Of a stretch of 64,000 nucleotides of DNA, positions 6,587 through 14,797 are shown one piece after another. The translations under genes and the position numbers were made by a program. The notes below the pieces were generated by a model. The model saw nothing but the letters and a program-made list of their open reading frames with translations. It made no database searches and had not been told where the DNA came from. Position 1 is the first letter of the stretch, and every line of letters begins with the position of its first letter. The stretch spans positions 1 to 64,000 of the forward strand of contig NZ_JAEEMU010000032.1 of the NCBI RefSeq assembly GCF_016283395.1, written 5' to 3'. The DNA is from Ruminococcus sp. GTDB taxonomy: Bacteria; Bacillota_A; Clostridia; Oscillospirales; Ruminococcaceae.

Positions 6587-8578
6587 TTATCTTACCTTTG
6601 AACCAACAGGGATACTGTCGTCAACGAAGATGACCTTTACACCGTCAGGAGTATCAGCTGCGCAGATCATGCCGTTGCTGTCAACACCTCTGAGCTTTAC
6701 AGGTTTGAGGTTAGCAATGAGCTGGAGCTTCTTGCCGATAAGGTCCTCGGGGGTATAGTACTGAGCGATACCCGATACTACCTGTCTGCCGCCCATGCCG
6801 TCATCAAGCTGTAAGCACAGGAGCTTGTCCGACTTCTTGACCTTTTCACAAGCCACTACCTTAGCTACTCTTATCTCTACCTTAGCGAAATCATCTATAG
6901 TGATCTCGGGTTTGAGCTCTATCTTCTCAGGCTCGGAAGCTTCTCCGCCTTTCTCAGCAGCGGAAAGCTTAGCCTTTGCAGCTTCCATATTTTTTATAAG
7001 GATAGAGTTGAGCTCTTCAATTTCCTTGTCAACGTCTATTCTCGGGAAGAGTATCTCGCCCTTGTGAACAGTTACGTTCTCAGGAAGTACGCCGAACTTA
7101 TCAAGCTTGTCATACTCAACATCAGCAGCTGATGCGCCTATCTGCTCCCATACCTTTGGCATAACTGTAGGCATGAAAGGTGCAAGGAGTGCAGAAGTGA
7201 TACGGATAGCTTCAAGGAGATTGTAAAGAACTGCTGCAAGACGAGCTTTCTTTGCCTCGTCCTTGCCAAGCTTCCACGGCTCAGTCTCGTCTATATACTT
7301 ATTAGCGCGTGAAACTACCTCAAAGACAGCTTCGAGTGCCTGCTTTATCTTAGTTTCGTCAACAAAACCGTCAACAACGGAACGAAGTCCCGTTACGGCA
7401 GCCTTGAAATCATCGTCTATAGCTTCAGCCTCACGCTCTGTTGGGAGTGTGCCGCCGAAGTACTTGTCAGCCATAGCAACGGTACGTGAAACGAGGTTTC
7501 CGAAGCCGTTTGCAAGGTCAGAGTTTATACGGTTTATCATTATCTCGTTGGAGAAAAGGCTGTCTGCACCGAGAGCCATTTCGCGGAGAATGTGGTATCT
7601 TATGGAATCCTGACCGTATCTCTCACCGAGTACGAACGGATCTACGACGTTTCCGAGGGATTTGGACATTTTCTCGCTTTCACCGTTTTTGCCTGCCATT
7701 GTTATCCAGCCGTGTACAGCAAGGTGCTTTGGAAGGGGCAGGTCAAGTGCCATGAGCATTGCAGGCCAGATGATAGCGTGGAAACGCATGATATCCTTTG
7801 CTACCATGTGAACATCAGCAGGCCAGTACTTCTCATAGTCGCTGTGTGCTGAGTTCTCATAGCCAAGAGCAGTGATATAGTTTGAAAGCGCGTCTATCCA
7901 TACGTATACAACGTGCTTCTCGTCAAAGCTTACGGGTACGCCCCATGTGAATGAAGTTCTTGATACGCAGAGGTCCTCAAGACCGGGCTTGATGAAGTTG
8001 TTTACAAGCTCTACAGCTCTTGTCTTTGGGCGGAGATAATCAGTCTCAAGGAGAAGCTTCTCTATACGCTCTGCAAATGGAGACATCTTGAAGAAGTATG
8101 CCTCCTCCTTTGCGAACTTAACTGGTCTGTGACATTCGGGACAGCAGCCGTGCTCGTCAAGCTGTGACTCTGTCCAGAAGCTCTCGCAAGGTGTACAGTA
8201 CTTGCCTGAGTATTCGCCCTTGTAGATATAGCCCTTGTCGTAGAGAGCCTTGAATATCTTCTGTACGGCTTCAACGTGATAATCATCGGTTGTACGGATA
8301 TATCTGTCGTAGGAAATATTCATATATTTCCAGAGATTCTTGAATTTATCAACTATAACGTCAACGTACTCCTTTGGAGTTACGCCTTGTTCAGCAGCCT
8401 TCTGCTCTATTTTAAGACCGTGCTCGTCAGTACCTGTGAGGAACATTACGTCATAGCCCTGCATTCGCTTGTAACGGGCAATAGAATCGCAGGCAACTGT
8501 TGTATAGCAGTGACCTATATGAGGATCGCCCGAGGGATAGTAAATCGGTGTCGTGATGTAAAAGGGTTTCTTTGACAT
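6587..8578 (-). CDS. metG: Methionyl-tRNA synthetase
   Basis: A 663-residue class I aminoacyl-tRNA synthetase that attaches methionine to tRNA-Met. The HIGH-type motif is in SGDPHIGHCY near residue 20; the KMSKS loop is in SEKMSKSLGNV near residue 306. A four-cysteine zinc knuckle (CTPC and CCPEC) sits near residues 127-147. The C-terminal 110 residues are a Trbp111-like tRNA-binding OB fold (FAKVEIRVAKVV, VVSGIAQYY), which in this family also mediates dimerisation. Length and domain order match the long bacterial form of Bacillus/Clostridia. An SD (GGAGCG) precedes the ATG. No T-box leader is recognisable in the short upstream region. Confidence 0.97.
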   Translation of the reverse strand: MSKKPFYITTPIYYPSGDPHIGHCYTTVACDSIARYKRMQGYDVMFLTGTDEHGLKIEQKAAEQGVTPKEYVDVIVDKFKNLWKYMNISYDRYIRTTDDYHVEAVQKIFKALYDKGYIYKGEYSGKYCTPCESFWTESQLDEHGCCPECHRPVKFAKEEAYFFKMSPFAERIEKLLLETDYLRPKTRAVELVNNFIKPGLEDLCVSRTSFTWGVPVSFDEKHVVYVWIDALSNYITALGYENSAHSDYEKYWPADVHMVAKDIMRFHAIIWPAMLMALDLPLPKHLAVHGWITMAGKNGESEKMSKSLGNVVDPFVLGERYGQDSIRYHILREMALGADSLFSNEIMINRINSDLANGFGNLVSRTVAMADKYFGGTLPTEREAEAIDDDFKAAVTGLRSVVDGFVDETKIKQALEAVFEVVSRANKYIDETEPWKLGKDEAKKARLAAVLYNLLEAIRITSALLAPFMPTVMPKVWEQIGASAADVEYDKLDKFGVLPENVTVHKGEILFPRIDVDKEIEELNSILIKNMEAAKAKLSAAEKGGEASEPEKIELKPEITIDDFAKVEIRVAKVVACEKVKKSDKLLCLQLDDGMGGRQVVSGIAQYYTPEDLIGKKLQLIANLKPVKLRGVDSNGMICAADTPDGVKVIFVDDSIPVGSKVR

Positions 8579-8641
8579 AAAAATCGCTCCAATCTGAGTG
8601 TATAAATTCCTTTTCCGAATGAAAGAAAAGGTACAAATCTT

Positions 8642-8670
8642 ATTATACCACTTTTTTCGGGATTTGTCGA
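8642..8670 (-). promoter_or_regulatory. metG promoter
   Basis: TCGACA (8670-8665), 17 bp, TATAAT (8647-8642) on the minus strand. Confidence 0.65.
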
Positions 8671-8706
8671 GTATAAATTAACATTATATAAAAAAAGCCT
8701 TTATCT

Positions 8707-8801
8707 GTTAGCCAAGGTGTCGCCTCCGGCGAATAATTTAAATATTGTGAGTGTCTGCGAACACATTCGGCTAAAGGCTCATGGCTAAAGGCTAAGGGCT
8801 A
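8707..8801. repeat. Dispersed TTAGCC repeat, copy 1
   Basis: About 95 bp, roughly 90% identical to 29524-29615 in the same orientation. It contains a hairpin TCGCC-TCC-GGCGA, a conserved AATTTAAATATTGTGAG core and tandem GGCTAAAGGCT motifs at its end. The terminal CTA supplies the stop codon (TAG on the minus strand) of the MutS-like gene. Confidence 0.75.
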
Positions 8802-10520
8802 ATTAATGAGCATATCATAGGTAACGCCGTACTTCTCGGCAATATCCTTTGCATAGGACATTCCCTCGGGAGATGCTACCTCCACCTTAAAGGAGCGTTT
8901 TCCGTTATCGCTCTTCACTATCAGAGATGAAGCCTTTACGCCTGTGCTCTCCTTGTTGAGCTCCTCTGTATCTGCGGCAAGCTTATGCATATGGGTATTG
9001 TATATGGTCCTTACCTGCTTTTTAAGAAGTGCTCTCACGGAATCCTTTGCGATATAAAAGCCCTCCTCAAAGGAAGTTGTGGAGAAAGTCTCATTGAGCA
9101 GAAGCAGGCTGTCCTTTGTACATTCGGAGTATATAGCCTTGAATCTTACGCACTCCTCGCCCAGTCTGCCCAAGTCCATAGTCTTGTCCTCATCGGCAGG
9201 GAAATGTGTATATATACAGTCCACAGGCTTATACTCAAAGGACGATGCAGGCACATAAACGCCGCCCTGTGCAAGCACATACATAAGTCCCACAGCCTGA
9301 GTAATTGTCGTCTTGCCGCCGCGGTTAGCTCCCGTAAGGATATAGATAGTATGCTCCTTATCGAATTTAAGGTCGTTATACACCAGTTCCTCAACACTCT
9401 GCAAATTAATGGCAAGCTTGAGGTTGTATAATTCCTTTGCGTCCATAGATACATCGTCGCTGTTGATGACCTGTGCTTCACAGAACCTAAAGCCCTTTTC
9501 CATGCATTTGTCTATGAACTCCGCAAACTTGATATAATACATGAATTCGGGGATTATCTGCGATATATTGACGATAGCGATATCTGCATACTTAGTGACG
9601 GTATCGCCAAGCTTCTTCACCACAGAGTCCAGCATCTTATTCATTACCTTGTCGAGGTAACTCGTTGCATTTGCCGAACCGTCGCCGTCAGGAGTCTTTG
9701 TTATCGTGGCTCTTATCCTGCCGTCCACAAATGGAGTATTTCTGACAGCCAGGTAACCGCCCACATTCTCAACGAATTTCGAGACTTTATGCTCGTTGAG
9801 CTTATCCACCTGATGATAGTGCATATCGCCGTCCCATTCATTGCCCTCCTGCACCTTGTTCTTTGACGCGATAGCATCGGCAAAATTGGTAACGATATTG
9901 GACTTTTTGAAAGGCTTGTCGTTAACGGAGATAAGTCCCATACTTACGGCTTCAAATCTGCTGTTGACGTTGACTCCGAGGGTAACGCTCTCTATTTTCA
10001 GTGACTTTATTTTAAGCTCGGCTATGTCCTTTTTCATTTCCGCAAAGCAGGCATCGCTGTAAAGCTCGTCGATATAGCTCTTGAAATTGATGAGTCCCTC
10101 GGACTTTATCTCTGCATCGGAAAGGCATTCTCTCATAGCTTCCACGCACTTGATATAGTCATCGAGCTCGTCAAGTCTGTGCATGAGGTGCCAGAAACCA
10201 AGCTTTTCGTCTGTTTCCATACGTGAACCGCTGAACTTTCTCAGAAATTCTATCCTGTCAAACAGCTCCGTCAGATTTTTTCTCAGCTCAGGCAGTCTGA
10301 GTATATCCACGAACACCTTCTGCCTGTATGCAGCCACACGGGGATCGGCAGTCATGTTCGACATTATGCTCATTATAAGGTTCTGCTCTTTCGGGTCATT
10401 GGTCAGCTCATGGCACAGGGTATCAAGTCCGAGGTCATGGCAGGCTGAGTCGGAAAGCTGCTTATATACAGTATCCTCATAGTACGGAAATAATATACTG
10501 AAATGATTATTTGACTTCAT
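8799..10520 (-). CDS. MutS-family ATPase lacking mismatch-recognition domains
   Basis: A 573-residue protein. The C-terminal part is a MutS-type ATPase: Walker A ILTGANRGGKTT near residue 400, and a signature region DLGRLGEECVRFKAI. The Walker B reads SLLLLNETFSTTS, where the usual Asp is Asn while the catalytic Glu is kept. The N-terminal 390 residues are mostly helical, resemble the MutS lever/clamp region and have no domain I mismatch wedge, so it is unlikely to act in classical mismatch repair. A function for this subfamily is not established. The stop codon lies inside a dispersed repeat, hinting that the extreme C-terminus was altered. SD GGAGC precedes the ATG. Confidence 0.8.
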   Translation of the reverse strand: MKSNNHFSILFPYYEDTVYKQLSDSACHDLGLDTLCHELTNDPKEQNLIMSIMSNMTADPRVAAYRQKVFVDILRLPELRKNLTELFDRIEFLRKFSGSRMETDEKLGFWHLMHRLDELDDYIKCVEAMRECLSDAEIKSEGLINFKSYIDELYSDACFAEMKKDIAELKIKSLKIESVTLGVNVNSRFEAVSMGLISVNDKPFKKSNIVTNFADAIASKNKVQEGNEWDGDMHYHQVDKLNEHKVSKFVENVGGYLAVRNTPFVDGRIRATITKTPDGDGSANATSYLDKVMNKMLDSVVKKLGDTVTKYADIAIVNISQIIPEFMYYIKFAEFIDKCMEKGFRFCEAQVINSDDVSMDAKELYNLKLAINLQSVEELVYNDLKFDKEHTIYILTGANRGGKTTITQAVGLMYVLAQGGVYVPASSFEYKPVDCIYTHFPADEDKTMDLGRLGEECVRFKAIYSECTKDSLLLLNETFSTTSFEEGFYIAKDSVRALLKKQVRTIYNTHMHKLAADTEELNKESTGVKASSLIVKSDNGKRSFKVEVASPEGMSYAKDIAEKYGVTYDMLIN

Positions 10521-10580
10521 ATTTCAGCTCCTTTCGTTCTTGTGTCACAAAAATCCTCTTTCAGATGGTTGCTTTTTTGT

Positions 10581-10609
10581 ATTATATCACATCTTTGATA
10601 TGTTGTCAA
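10581..10609 (-). promoter_or_regulatory. Promoter of the MutS-like gene
   Basis: TTGACA (10609-10604), 17 bp, TATAAT (10586-10581) on the minus strand. A weaker plus-strand promoter TTGTCA (10603-10608), 16 bp, TATAAT (10625-10630) shares the same hexamer. Confidence 0.75.
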
Positions 10610-10632
10610 ATTGTTGTAAGCTTATATAATAT

Positions 10633-10662
10633 AAAAAAGCAGCCCCAAAGAGCTGCTTTTTT
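10633..10662. terminator. Bidirectional terminator
   Basis: A-tract, AGCAGC/GCTGCT stem with a short loop, and T-tract. On the minus strand it ends the small transcript that starts near 10924. Confidence 0.8.
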
Positions 10663-10697
10663 ACATAGTTTTTTTATTGGAGCAGTATCGCAAGCCT

Positions 10698-10766
10698 TTA
10701 CCATACCCTGTTCACCGCTCCCGCTCCAATAAGGGAAACTATTAATAAACCTATCATACTCAACAT
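10698..10766 (-). CDS. Small hydrophobic peptide, candidate type I toxin
   Basis: A 22-codon frame (19 codons if the inner ATG at 10757 is used) that reads as one hydrophobic helix (MIGLLIVSLIGAGAV) with a short NRVW tail. AAGGAG lies just upstream; its spacing suits the inner ATG or a TTG better than the first ATG. It sits inside an isolated unit with its own promoter (10931-10959), a 160-nt structured 5' leader and a terminator (10633-10662). Size, hydrophobicity, long leader and a possible opposing promoter at 10603-10630 recall type I toxins such as Ibs or TxpA. There is no clear sequence match to a named toxin, so the function is inference. Confidence 0.35.
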   Translation of the reverse strand: MLSMIGLLIVSLIGAGAVNRVW

Positions 10767-10881
10767 CACTCCTTTTTTATTCTTGTTTTTTGAAATGCCC
10801 GTAACTATACTTGGAAAAGCATATCCAGCGGCACTTGAAAAGAATGTTATTAGAGCGTTTGATACGAATACTGTGGTGAAT

Positions 10882-10898
10882 GCTGGAGTCGAACCAGC
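10882..10898 (-). other. T-arm-like hairpin in the leader of the small unit
   Basis: On the minus strand GCTGG-TTCGACT-CCAGC has the exact form of a tRNA T-arm, but no D-arm, anticodon arm or matching 5' acceptor strand is present upstream. It lies about 25 nt after the predicted transcription start and is probably a leader hairpin or a tRNA scrap. Confidence 0.5.
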
Positions 10899-10930
10899 AA
10901 CTATGGCTGCGCTTCTATTTTACAATATAT

Positions 10931-10959
10931 ATTATATCATAAATATCAAAAATAATCAA
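10931..10959 (-). promoter_or_regulatory. Promoter of the small transcription unit
   Basis: TTGATT (10959-10954), 17 bp, TATAAT (10936-10931) on the minus strand, predicting a transcript of about 290 nt ending at 10633. Confidence 0.6.
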
Positions 10960-11018
10960 GAGCAGCAGTAACAAAAAAGCACAGATACTCCTTTCGGAAA
11001 TATCTGTGCCGTATTTTT

Positions 11019-12731
11019 TTACTTATGGATATCGCTTACGTCTACCTTTTCGGTCTGTCCTGTCTTGACAAGAACTTCGTTTATCTCACCAACAAGCGAG
11101 ATGATATCGTTGATAGACTTATTGATAGTCTCAGAGCTTTCGTTGGTTGTGGTAACGTTGTCATCGAGAGCACCGAATGCGTCAATAGTAGTTTCAAGGA
11201 TAGATATGAGCTGTGATACGCTGTCGGAATCCATTGTAGAGTTGTCATTACAGAAAGCAACAACGTTCTCAAGGAGATCCTTAACTACAGCAGCTCTCTC
11301 ACTTGTAGCCGATGTAGAATCGCCTATGCTCTTCATATTATCATTGATCTTTGCAACATTATCCTTCAGCTTGTCTGAAAGTGCGAGACATTCCTCTGTG
11401 ATCTCTTCGAGCTGTTCATTCTGTCTGTTCAGTGCAGAGTGTCTTGCAAGGAGGACTGACTTTGCATGAACGATACAGTTATCAGGTGTATTGAGACCTC
11501 TGTATATAGCTATTGCCATATCACGGCAGGTATTGTATCCGCAGGCATGGCAGTCATACTTACGATCCTCAGCTGTATGCATTCCCATTTTCTCGAAAAT
11601 AGGATCAAGCTGCATATTGCTCGGAATAGGTGACGGCATGGAAGGCTTGTAGTTTCTGAGGAAGTCGGAAACTCTCAGCTCATCATCAAACTTCTTGAAG
11701 AGCCTGTCATCGCCACGTCCCATAATACCTGTGGACTTACGGCGTGTCTTTGCCTCGTTCTCGATACTTCTCATAGTTGCCATAGCATCGAATACAGTCT
11801 GCTTTGTACCTGATGCAGGTCCGATATTACAGCCGAATTCACATGAAAGAACATCGAATATTCTTGGGTGCTTTGACTCAGGCATTCTTCCGTACATATC
11901 GATTTCGGCGAATACCTTGTGTACACCCTCTGAATTTGTGATATTCATATCGGGATCATGGAGCCACATATTATCTCTGAGTCCGCCGGGACGAGAGTAA
12001 ACAGAACCCATTTGTCCCTGTGCTTCGTCAAACTTATACTCAAAATCCTCAGATGTATCAAGGTCGATATTGATATCGTTACGGTCAAAATACTCGAAAA
12101 GCTTCTTGATAGTAACGGTATAGTCAATGAGACCTGTATCCTTAGCCTCATACTTTTCAGCAATACATGGAGAAATAACTGCGATAGGATTGTTTCTTCT
12201 CAGATACTTCTTTATGTATATGGCACTGCAAGCGATAGGGCTGTGGATAGGTGAAAGGTTCTGTAAGAGCTTTGGCTGATAAGTCTCGATATACTTTACA
12301 ACAGCAGGACACTGCTGTGTGATGATATTTCCTATCTTATCCTGTTCGAGAGTTCTCATATGTGCCCATGTACAGATATCAGCACCGTATGAAACGTCAA
12401 ATACTGTACAGCCCTGCTTCTTGAACCAGTCAAGAACGCCCTTCCACTTTGTAGGGAGCGCAGTCTTTAAAGCAGGAGAAGCCATGATTATGATCTTTTC
12501 CTTTACGATGTTTGCGATACACTCATCTGTATCATCTATAAAATCTCTTGCACCGTGATTGCACTTCTTTACACATTCTCCGCAGGCAATACACTTGTTT
12601 GGATTGACCATTGTTATAAAACGTCCGTCCTCAAGCTGTTTGGTCATGTTGGCTTCCGGTGCGGGACATTCTCTTACACAGGCATTACAGCCAACACATT
12701 TTTCTGGTTTTACAATGATAAGTTCACTCAT
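11019..12731 (-). CDS. Sensory-type [FeFe]-hydrogenase-like protein (HydS-like)
   Basis: A 570-residue iron-sulfur protein. Two ferredoxin motifs open it (CVGCNACVRECP near residue 12; CIACGECVKKCNHG near 47). A hydrogenase domain follows with L1 TQQCPAVV, L2 SPCIAEKYE and L3 LSCEFGCNIGPASGT; these deviate from the catalytic consensus TSCCPxW/MPCxxKxxE/ExMACxGGC, as in the putative sensory groups. Near residue 405 a further four-Cys FeS domain appears (DCHACGYNTC). The last 120 residues form a coiled coil like a chemoreceptor or signalling helix. No PAS, kinase or phosphatase output is present. It is probably a redox or H2 sensor rather than an H2 producer (inference). The coiled-coil gene lies 36 bp upstream and probably shares its transcript. 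Confidence 0.85.
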   Translation of the reverse strand: MSELIIVKPEKCVGCNACVRECPAPEANMTKQLEDGRFITMVNPNKCIACGECVKKCNHGARDFIDDTDECIANIVKEKIIIMASPALKTALPTKWKGVLDWFKKQGCTVFDVSYGADICTWAHMRTLEQDKIGNIITQQCPAVVKYIETYQPKLLQNLSPIHSPIACSAIYIKKYLRRNNPIAVISPCIAEKYEAKDTGLIDYTVTIKKLFEYFDRNDINIDLDTSEDFEYKFDEAQGQMGSVYSRPGGLRDNMWLHDPDMNITNSEGVHKVFAEIDMYGRMPESKHPRIFDVLSCEFGCNIGPASGTKQTVFDAMATMRSIENEAKTRRKSTGIMGRGDDRLFKKFDDELRVSDFLRNYKPSMPSPIPSNMQLDPIFEKMGMHTAEDRKYDCHACGYNTCRDMAIAIYRGLNTPDNCIVHAKSVLLARHSALNRQNEQLEEITEECLALSDKLKDNVAKINDNMKSIGDSTSATSERAAVVKDLLENVVAFCNDNSTMDSDSVSQLISILETTIDAFGALDDNVTTTNESSETINKSINDIISLVGEINEVLVKTGQTEKVDVSDIHK

Positions 12732-12767
12732 AATGTATAAACTCCTTAAATAATTCAGGAAAATTCT

Positions 12768-13859
12768 TTATTTCTTATTTAAAGCATTTGCCTTTGCCGC
12801 AAGTGCAGCAAGATCTATTTTACCGCCTTTTTTCTCTCCGCCCTCGGGCTTCTTTTCAGCGGGCTTTTCCTGTTCTGGATCAGTATCTTTTTTCTCTTCA
12901 GTATTTTTATCAGTGTTTTCTTTTTTAGCTCCGATAGACTCTGCCATTTGTTTGAGCTTATCAAGCTCTTCCTGTTTCTTGCGCTTTTCTTCCTCGCTGT
13001 TCATATTATCACGTATCTTATCAGCAAGGCTTGCAGGCTTTTCAGGATACTCGGGATTATAGTGCTCAGGTGTTTTGAATACAGGGATACCGCCGTTTAC
13101 GAGCTTTGTCTCTGTATCTCCGAGAAGCTCCTTTGCCTTAAGCAGTCTGTCGATACCTTCATTTCTCAGCTGTTCAAAAGCTTCTTCCATGAACTCGACC
13201 TGTGATTTGAGCACCTGTACATCATCGATCGCGGCAGCTCTGAGGTTATTTGAAGCTACCTCCATTTGCTCGGCTCTGTTCTTTGCCTCTGCAAGTCTCT
13301 CGGCAGCAGTCATCTCTGCCTCATATATGATATGCTCTGCTTCCAGATTTGCCTCGGAAACGATATCCTCAGCAAGCTTCTTAGCTTTATACTCCATATC
13401 AGCAGCCTTTGATCTTGCATCGCTTTCAAGCATAGATCTCGACTTCTGAGCTTCGATAAATACACTGCTAAGAGCAGTTGCCTCGTCCTGTGCCATTAAA
13501 GCAGCGCACTTTGTCTCGGCAGTTTTCAGTTTATCTTTAAGATCGTCTATCTCAGTCTGTTTGTCCTTTAATTCCTGCTCGTACTTGCGGTTCTCATCAT
13601 CAGTTGCTTTAAGTTTCAGATTAAGGGTATTATTCTGGACCTGGACCTGTGTAAGCTTGGCGCGTTCCTCAGCGAGCACTGTTTCATGTGCTTTCTCCTG
13701 ATCCGTACCTTTTTTATATGCCTCCAGCAGGAGCTTTGTTTCCCTGAGTTCATTTCTCAGATCATGTATCTGTGTATTGAGAAACTCAATTCTCCTGACA
13801 ACGGATTCCTTATCATATCCGCCAAATGGGACAGTTTTGATAAATCTTGGTTCAGCCAT
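12768..13859 (-). CDS. DivIVA-like coiled-coil protein
   Basis: A 363-residue, almost wholly helical protein. The N-terminus (FIKTVPFGGYDKESVVRRIEFLNTQI) resembles the DivIVA/GpsB membrane-targeting segment with its Phe-Gly-Tyr turn, followed by about 230 residues of coiled coil. The C-terminal 100 residues are Lys/Glu/Pro rich and end with KIDLAALAAKANALNKK. DivIVA proteins mark poles or septa; a polar or septal scaffold role is inferred. I chose the ATG at 13859 because AAGGAGGA precedes it; the frame is open further upstream without initiation signals. It is followed directly by the HydS-like gene. Confidence 0.75.
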   Translation of the reverse strand: MAEPRFIKTVPFGGYDKESVVRRIEFLNTQIHDLRNELRETKLLLEAYKKGTDQEKAHETVLAEERAKLTQVQVQNNTLNLKLKATDDENRKYEQELKDKQTEIDDLKDKLKTAETKCAALMAQDEATALSSVFIEAQKSRSMLESDARSKAADMEYKAKKLAEDIVSEANLEAEHIIYEAEMTAAERLAEAKNRAEQMEVASNNLRAAAIDDVQVLKSQVEFMEEAFEQLRNEGIDRLLKAKELLGDTETKLVNGGIPVFKTPEHYNPEYPEKPASLADKIRDNMNSEEEKRKKQEELDKLKQMAESIGAKKENTDKNTEEKKDTDPEQEKPAEKKPEGGEKKGGKIDLAALAAKANALNKK

Positions 13860-13872
13860 AAAAAATATCCTC

Positions 13873-13921
13873 CTTGCTTCACCCGACCGAATGGTGATCT
13901 GCAAAGCAATGCAGAAGCAAG
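13873..13921 (-). promoter_or_regulatory. Structured leader, possible three-way junction next to the Shine-Dalgarno
   Basis: On the minus strand the leader can fold with P1 CTTGCTTC/GAAGCAAG (13921-13914 with 13880-13873), P2 CTGCA/TGCAG and P3 TCACC/GGTGA. The closing arm of P1 runs directly into AAGGAGG, so folding could affect translation of the coiled-coil gene. It matches no riboswitch class I recognise. Confidence 0.35.
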
Positions 13922-13949
13922 CGCATTTATCGAGTATTGATATATAATC

Positions 13950-13978
13950 ATTATACACCATATTGAAAATATAGTCAA
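13950..13978 (-). promoter_or_regulatory. Promoter of the coiled-coil/HydS-like pair
   Basis: TTGACT (13978-13973), 17 bp, TATAAT (13955-13950) on the minus strand. Confidence 0.7.
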
Positions 13979-14000
13979 TGAAAAAACTGCACAAAAAAGA

Positions 14001-14023
14001 GGGCGGTTTTATGTAAACCGCCC
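14001..14023 (-). terminator. Terminator of the 14058 gene
   Basis: GGGCGGTTT/AAACCGCCC hairpin followed by CTCTTTTTTG on the minus strand. Confidence 0.85.
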
Positions 14024-14057
14024 AAATAGTACATTTTTTTACTCTGCAATGCAGATA

Positions 14058-14624
14058 TTACCAGTCATTCTCACTGTCTGCGATAAGTTTTTTTACCTCT
14101 TCGTTATTGTAAAGTCCCAGATCAAAAAGCCTGTCAGCCTGTTTCTGAGTTATTTTTCCCTGCTCTGTAAACACGAACTGTCCGTGCTGACGCTGTGTGC
14201 CGTCCCACGAGTCTATGACCTGGAGCCAGCCGTTCCTGTCGAGAGTCTTTTCGGGGAATTTTGAATCGGGATAGAATTTCTGAACTATCATCTTAGCGCA
14301 CTTATTATGGTTGGTATAGCCGCAAGAATAGGTATCGCCCTCGGGAGATATCCAGCCCAGCTTGAAATCGGGATCGTTAAGAGTATACATCTCTTCAAGC
14401 TCAAGGGGAGTCTCCTTATCGGACTCGATTATCCTGTTGAAGCCGTATTCGTCGGGGCGGAAGTGATAATAGCCGCCTCTTCCGTCAAAAACTACGGGCA
14501 GCTGTTCCTCGGTGATTATATCTTCAAAGCCTGTTCCCTCAAGATCTTCGAGGGTATCTGCGTATCTGTAACAATAGCTTCCCGTAGAGGAATTATATAC
14601 CGCATATTTTTTCACCTGAAACAC
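14058..14624 (-). CDS. Hypothetical protein, orphan gene
   Basis: A 188-residue soluble acidic protein with no signal peptide or membrane helix. I do not recognise its family. Notable parts are an aromatic N-terminal half (VFDGRGGYYHFRPDEYGFNR), a GWISPEGDTYSCGYTNHNKCAKMIV block that looks like a conserved core, and a C-terminal helix after EQGKITQKQADRLFDLGL. The start is probably GTG at 14624 (AAAGG just upstream); a second in-frame GTG four codons later is also possible. It has its own promoter and terminator and so is a single-gene unit. Confidence 0.65.
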   Translation of the reverse strand: MFQVKKYAVYNSSTGSYCYRYADTLEDLEGTGFEDIITEEQLPVVFDGRGGYYHFRPDEYGFNRIIESDKETPLELEEMYTLNDPDFKLGWISPEGDTYSCGYTNHNKCAKMIVQKFYPDSKFPEKTLDRNGWLQVIDSWDGTQRQHGQFVFTEQGKITQKQADRLFDLGLYNNEEVKKLIADSENDW

Positions 14625-14664
14625 CTGCCTTTCATTATTATTGTTAATTTTTTGCTACAGGTAT

Positions 14665-14693
14665 ATTTTAACACTTTTCCTACTCTCTGTCAA
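14665..14693 (-). promoter_or_regulatory. Promoter of the 14058 gene
   Basis: TTGACA (14693-14688), 17 bp, TAAAAT (14670-14665) on the minus strand. Confidence 0.7.
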
Positions 14694-14756
14694 ATAGAAT
14701 AAAATCCAGAAAGTACGATATCTTTGTATAAATTGCACACATATACGGGTAAAAAA

Positions 14757-14780
14757 GCGGCTGCCACAACTGACAGCCGC
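14757..14780 (-). terminator. Terminator of the lipoprotein/GGDEF operon
   Basis: GCGGCTG/CAGCCGC stem followed by TTTTTT on the minus strand. Confidence 0.85.
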
Positions 14781-14797
14781 TCTGCGATCCATTTAGA

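Noticed and set aside
8579..8700. T-box leader of metG
   Set aside because: The leader from the predicted start is only about 55 nt and has no T-box sequence or antiterminator.
10860..10920. tRNA gene suggested by a perfect T-arm (minus strand)
   Set aside because: No 5' acceptor strand GGTGAAT, D-arm or anticodon arm can be found in the required positions; a promoter occupies that place.
10783..10971. Plus-strand frame of 62 codons containing NAGVEPAT
   Set aside because: No ribosome site; the GVEPAT segment is the antisense reading of the tRNA T-arm-like hairpin, a well-known source of false genes. The minus-strand unit explains the region better.
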